Of a DNA stretch of 64,000 nt, positions 61,569 to 64,000 are shown piece after piece (within the stretch, counting starts at the first letter, position 1; each line of letters starts with the position of its first letter). The stretch covers positions 124,001-188,000 of the forward strand of contig NZ_JNFB01000012.1 of the NCBI RefSeq assembly GCF_000766145.1. Direction: 5' to 3'. Below the pieces are notes generated by a model. The model saw nothing but the letters and a program-made list of their open reading frames with translations, made no database searches and was not told the origin of the DNA. This DNA is from Paenilisteria newyorkensis. Lineage in GTDB: Bacteria > Bacillota > Bacilli > Lactobacillales > Listeriaceae. Made by a program: the position numbers and the translations under genes.

Positions 61569-64000
61569 ATGAAAATCGAACAAAAGGGACCAATTAACGT
61601 TCTATCTAAGGCGTCGGTCAAGAAAGCTGCCAAATCACTTTTAGTAGCTACAGTTATTGCAAGCCAAGTATTTACAGTATTACCAGCAGGGTCATTCGCA
61701 GCAGAAGCGACTAACCCAGCATTACCAAGTGCAGACGCAGCAGCTAGCAAAATTTCAATCGAACCGATGTCATTAGCTCTAGACAATGGGGTAACAGAAA
61801 GACGCGCACAAGTTTCTACATTTGCAGAGTTTAAAATAGCAGCAGAATCTACAACTATCAACGTTATCGAAATCACTGGGAACTTCCAATTCACAAGTAA
61901 CGTATCAATCAACAGCAACATCCGCATTGAAGGTAACGGCCAAGCAATAACTGCTGGTAAATATCAAATGGTTATGCGTTCTACTTCTATCATCGATGTA
62001 CAAGACTTAAGTATCACGAACAACGGAACACAAGGTGTATTTACAGGATATAACTCAACAGCAGCACCTACAGTTAACTTGACGAACAACGTACAAGTAT
62101 GGGGAGAAATCATGGGTGGAACGGGTAAACTTTCCCTATCCATCGCTGGAACAAACAATAAGATTGTAAGTCCAGATGATTACGGTGTAGAAGTTGATGA
62201 ATTAATCATCAAAGACAATGCACGTATCGAAGAATTATCCGCTTTACTGACAGCTGTTAAAGTTCGTACATCTGGTAATGTAAGTATTGGCGATAATGTT
62301 TATATCAACATGAACTCAAACAAAGGTTACGCATTTGACGTAGCGACAAGTGCTCTTGTTATCGGTGAAAATACAGTCTTGAAATCAGCATCTAAATACG
62401 GGACAGTAAGAGCAGCAACATTGGTTGCTAAAAATGGCTCTGACTTAACGTTAGCATCTGGTGATTCGAGTTATGGAATCTACGTAACTGGAAATATCAC
62501 ATTTGGAGACGATGTAAAACTTAAAGCAACTGGTACCGGTACTGCCGTTTATGCATACAACACAGGAGCAGCAATCGTTGTAGGTAAAAATGCTAATATC
62601 GATATTGTTAGTGATAATGGTTATGGTATCTACGGAAATGCATCGATTACATTTGGTGACGGCTCGTCTCTAAAATTAAGAACACAAAATAAAGCTATTT
62701 ACTCAGCGGGATCAGCAGCAATAACTTTTGGTACAGTGTCTAATCAACCAAAAGCAGCGGCAGATCGTGTGAAAATTGACATCGACTCTGCTATTAGTGA
62801 CGGTATCTACTCTGCTGGTGGCCCAATCCTTTTTGGTGATGACACAGAAGTTAATGTAAAAGCAAAATCAGCAGCAATTTATGCAGCAGGAAACTCACGT
62901 GTAACCTTTGGAGCAAACACAAAAACTACAATTTCATCTTCAAATGGTAGAGGTATTGATGCTGGTGGTGTGAAAATCACTGATAACTCAAGCATGGATA
63001 TTAAAGGCTATGTAGATGGTATCTATACAAATGATACAAGCGGTGAAGGCTTATCAACTGGTAAAAACGTCAACCTAAATATCACAGCATCTAGTCACGA
63101 TGGTATTTACACGGCAAAAGATACTACTTTTGGAGCGAATAATACGGTTGTTATTAAAGCGCTGAACAGCCATGCAATGCACTCACTTTATGGTTCAGTA
63201 ATTAATATCGGTGCTGACTCAAGCTATGATCTTTCAGGAACAGAAGGTGTTCAACAAGCAGGTGGCGCAGCAGCAGCACTTAACGTTGGAGCAAATTCAA
63301 CAGTTAAAATTTCAGCAGTAGGCTATGGTATAAACACTACTGGTTCTGTAACATTTGCTACTGGTTCAAAAGCTAACATCCGCGCTGCTTCACAAGCATC
63401 AAAAGCAGCAGTAAAAGCAAACGGTGTTGTAACATTCCAAAAAGATACAATGGCGTATGTTGAAGCACTTTATCCATCAACAACATATTCAGTACCTGTA
63501 TTTGACTTAAGTGGCGCATCCAACTCTAAGTTAGTGCTTAATAGCCCTAAATTTATTGATTTCCGCCAAAACAATAATAATGCAACATCTAAAACTGGTC
63601 ATATTGTGAAAGGTGCGGGGACTGCAACAGTTGCAAACCAATCACGTGTAGAAATCAACAACGTAAAAAACCTAATGGCATGGAATCACGGAACAGACTG
63701 GTCTAAAGCAGCAAACACTGCATGGACTGACATTGACTTAGGTCGAGTTACTCTATCAAGTAAAAATGGTACGGCGACAACTAGCTACTACGGTGGTGTT
63801 GCGTCAGGTATTGACGGATTCAGCCTATTCGATTACACACGTCTTTCAACAGAAGGATCAAGTGCAATTGCTCGTCCAGTAGTTAGCCCAATCTACGCTG
63901 GTGCTAAAACAGTAACAGGTACTGGTGTTGCAGGTAACGACATTATTGTTACATTCCCTAACGGATCAACTGCAAAAGCAACAGTTAAACAAGATGGCAC
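61569..64000 (+). CDS. giant surface protein with pectate-lyase-like beta-helix (5' part)
   Basis: At least 810 residues, open to the window end. The signal peptide ends near residue 45 (AGSFAA). From about residue 80 a long series of short repeats with GDxxxxxI/V and GIYxxG/GAN patterns (ITFGDGSSLKL, ILFGDDTEVNV, VTFGANTKTTI) forms a right-handed parallel beta-helix, as in Listeria pectate-lyase-like adhesive-domain proteins. Ig-like domains begin near 63,880 (SPIYAGAKTVTGTGVAG). A wall anchor is expected downstream but is outside the window. AAGGAG precedes the ATG. Confidence 0.88.
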   Translation, partial: MKIEQKGPINVLSKASVKKAAKSLLVATVIASQVFTVLPAGSFAAEATNPALPSADAAASKISIEPMSLALDNGVTERRAQVSTFAEFKIAAESTTINVIEITGNFQFTSNVSINSNIRIEGNGQAITAGKYQMVMRSTSIIDVQDLSITNNGTQGVFTGYNSTAAPTVNLTNNVQVWGEIMGGTGKLSLSIAGTNNKIVSPDDYGVEVDELIIKDNARIEELSALLTAVKVRTSGNVSIGDNVYINMNSNKGYAFDVATSALVIGENTVLKSASKYGTVRAATLVAKNGSDLTLASGDSSYGIYVTGNITFGDDVKLKATGTGTAVYAYNTGAAIVVGKNANIDIVSDNGYGIYGNASITFGDGSSLKLRTQNKAIYSAGSAAITFGTVSNQPKAAADRVKIDIDSAISDGIYSAGGPILFGDDTEVNVKAKSAAIYAAGNSRVTFGANTKTTISSSNGRGIDAGGVKITDNSSMDIKGYVDGIYTNDTSGEGLSTGKNVNLNITASSHDGIYTAKDTTFGANNTVVIKALNSHAMHSLYGSVINIGADSSYDLSGTEGVQQAGGAAAALNVGANSTVKISAVGYGINTTGSVTFATGSKANIRAASQASKAAVKANGVVTFQKDTMAYVEALYPSTTYSVPVFDLSGASNSKLVLNSPKFIDFRQNNNNATSKTGHIVKGAGTATVANQSRVEINNVKNLMAWNHGTDWSKAANTAWTDIDLGRVTLSSKNGTATTSYYGGVASGIDGFSLFDYTRLSTEGSSAIARPVVSPIYAGAKTVTGTGVAGNDIIVTFPNGSTAKATVKQDG

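Overview
The window looks like chromosomal DNA from a Listeria-type Firmicute. Indicators are moderate GC, strong AGGAGG ribosome-binding sites, LPXTG and WxL surface proteins, Crp/Fnr (PrfA-like) regulators, a SAM-I riboswitch before metX, a BirA-type operator before bioY and FloA/NfeD. The Cas13a encoded near 46-49 kb closely resembles, from memory, the protein described from Listeriaceae bacterium FSL M6-0635 / Listeria newyorkensis. The species call is therefore an inference, not a database result.

Layout. 1-3.8 kb: a catabolic operon for oxamate/carbamoyl phosphate (FdrA C-terminus, DUF1116 protein, and a DUF2877-carbamate kinase fusion). 3.9-12.5 kb: a sugar porter with a divergent AraC regulator, a candidate CU-rich small RNA, a polysaccharide deacetylase, a formate/nitrite-type channel, a BspA-like LRR protein with a WxL-like end, a GyrI-like protein and riboswitch-controlled metX. 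12.9-24.6 kb: a DUF308 protein, an LPXTG protein, two Crp/Fnr regulators, bioY, a padR/DUF1700/DUF4097 envelope operon, MATE and TetR genes and an SDR. 24.7-39.4 kb: marR with a heterodimeric ABC exporter, an L,D-transpeptidase, an M6 protease, a MarR regulator with a His-rich tail, a ClC channel, nfeD-floA, azoreductase and an Eis-like acetyltransferase.

39.5-49.8 kb is a tRNA-Ser(CGA)-associated genomic island bounded by 84-bp direct repeats that carry the tRNA 3' end and its terminator. It holds an unrecognised pair of membrane-anchored genes, a type VII LXG toxin operon (Lap1-like, Lap2-like, LXG-WHH nuclease) with a bank of immunity genes, a small repressor-type gene pair, and a minimal type VI-A CRISPR system: Cas13a with one array on each side and no cas1/cas2. 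No integrase is visible. The island thus joins anti-phage RNA targeting with contact-dependent antibacterial competition.

49.8-64 kb returns to core-like genes: DUF4240, LysR with a YeiH-type exporter, a second heterodimeric ABC exporter and a GRP sugar transporter. It ends in a surface cluster (WxL protein, Mga-like regulator, giant beta-helix surface protein running off the end). Throughout, an intergenic family of long hairpin repeats recurs. Its outer stems differ from copy to copy but keep base pairing, and some copies sit between diverged duplicates of the flanking gene end.
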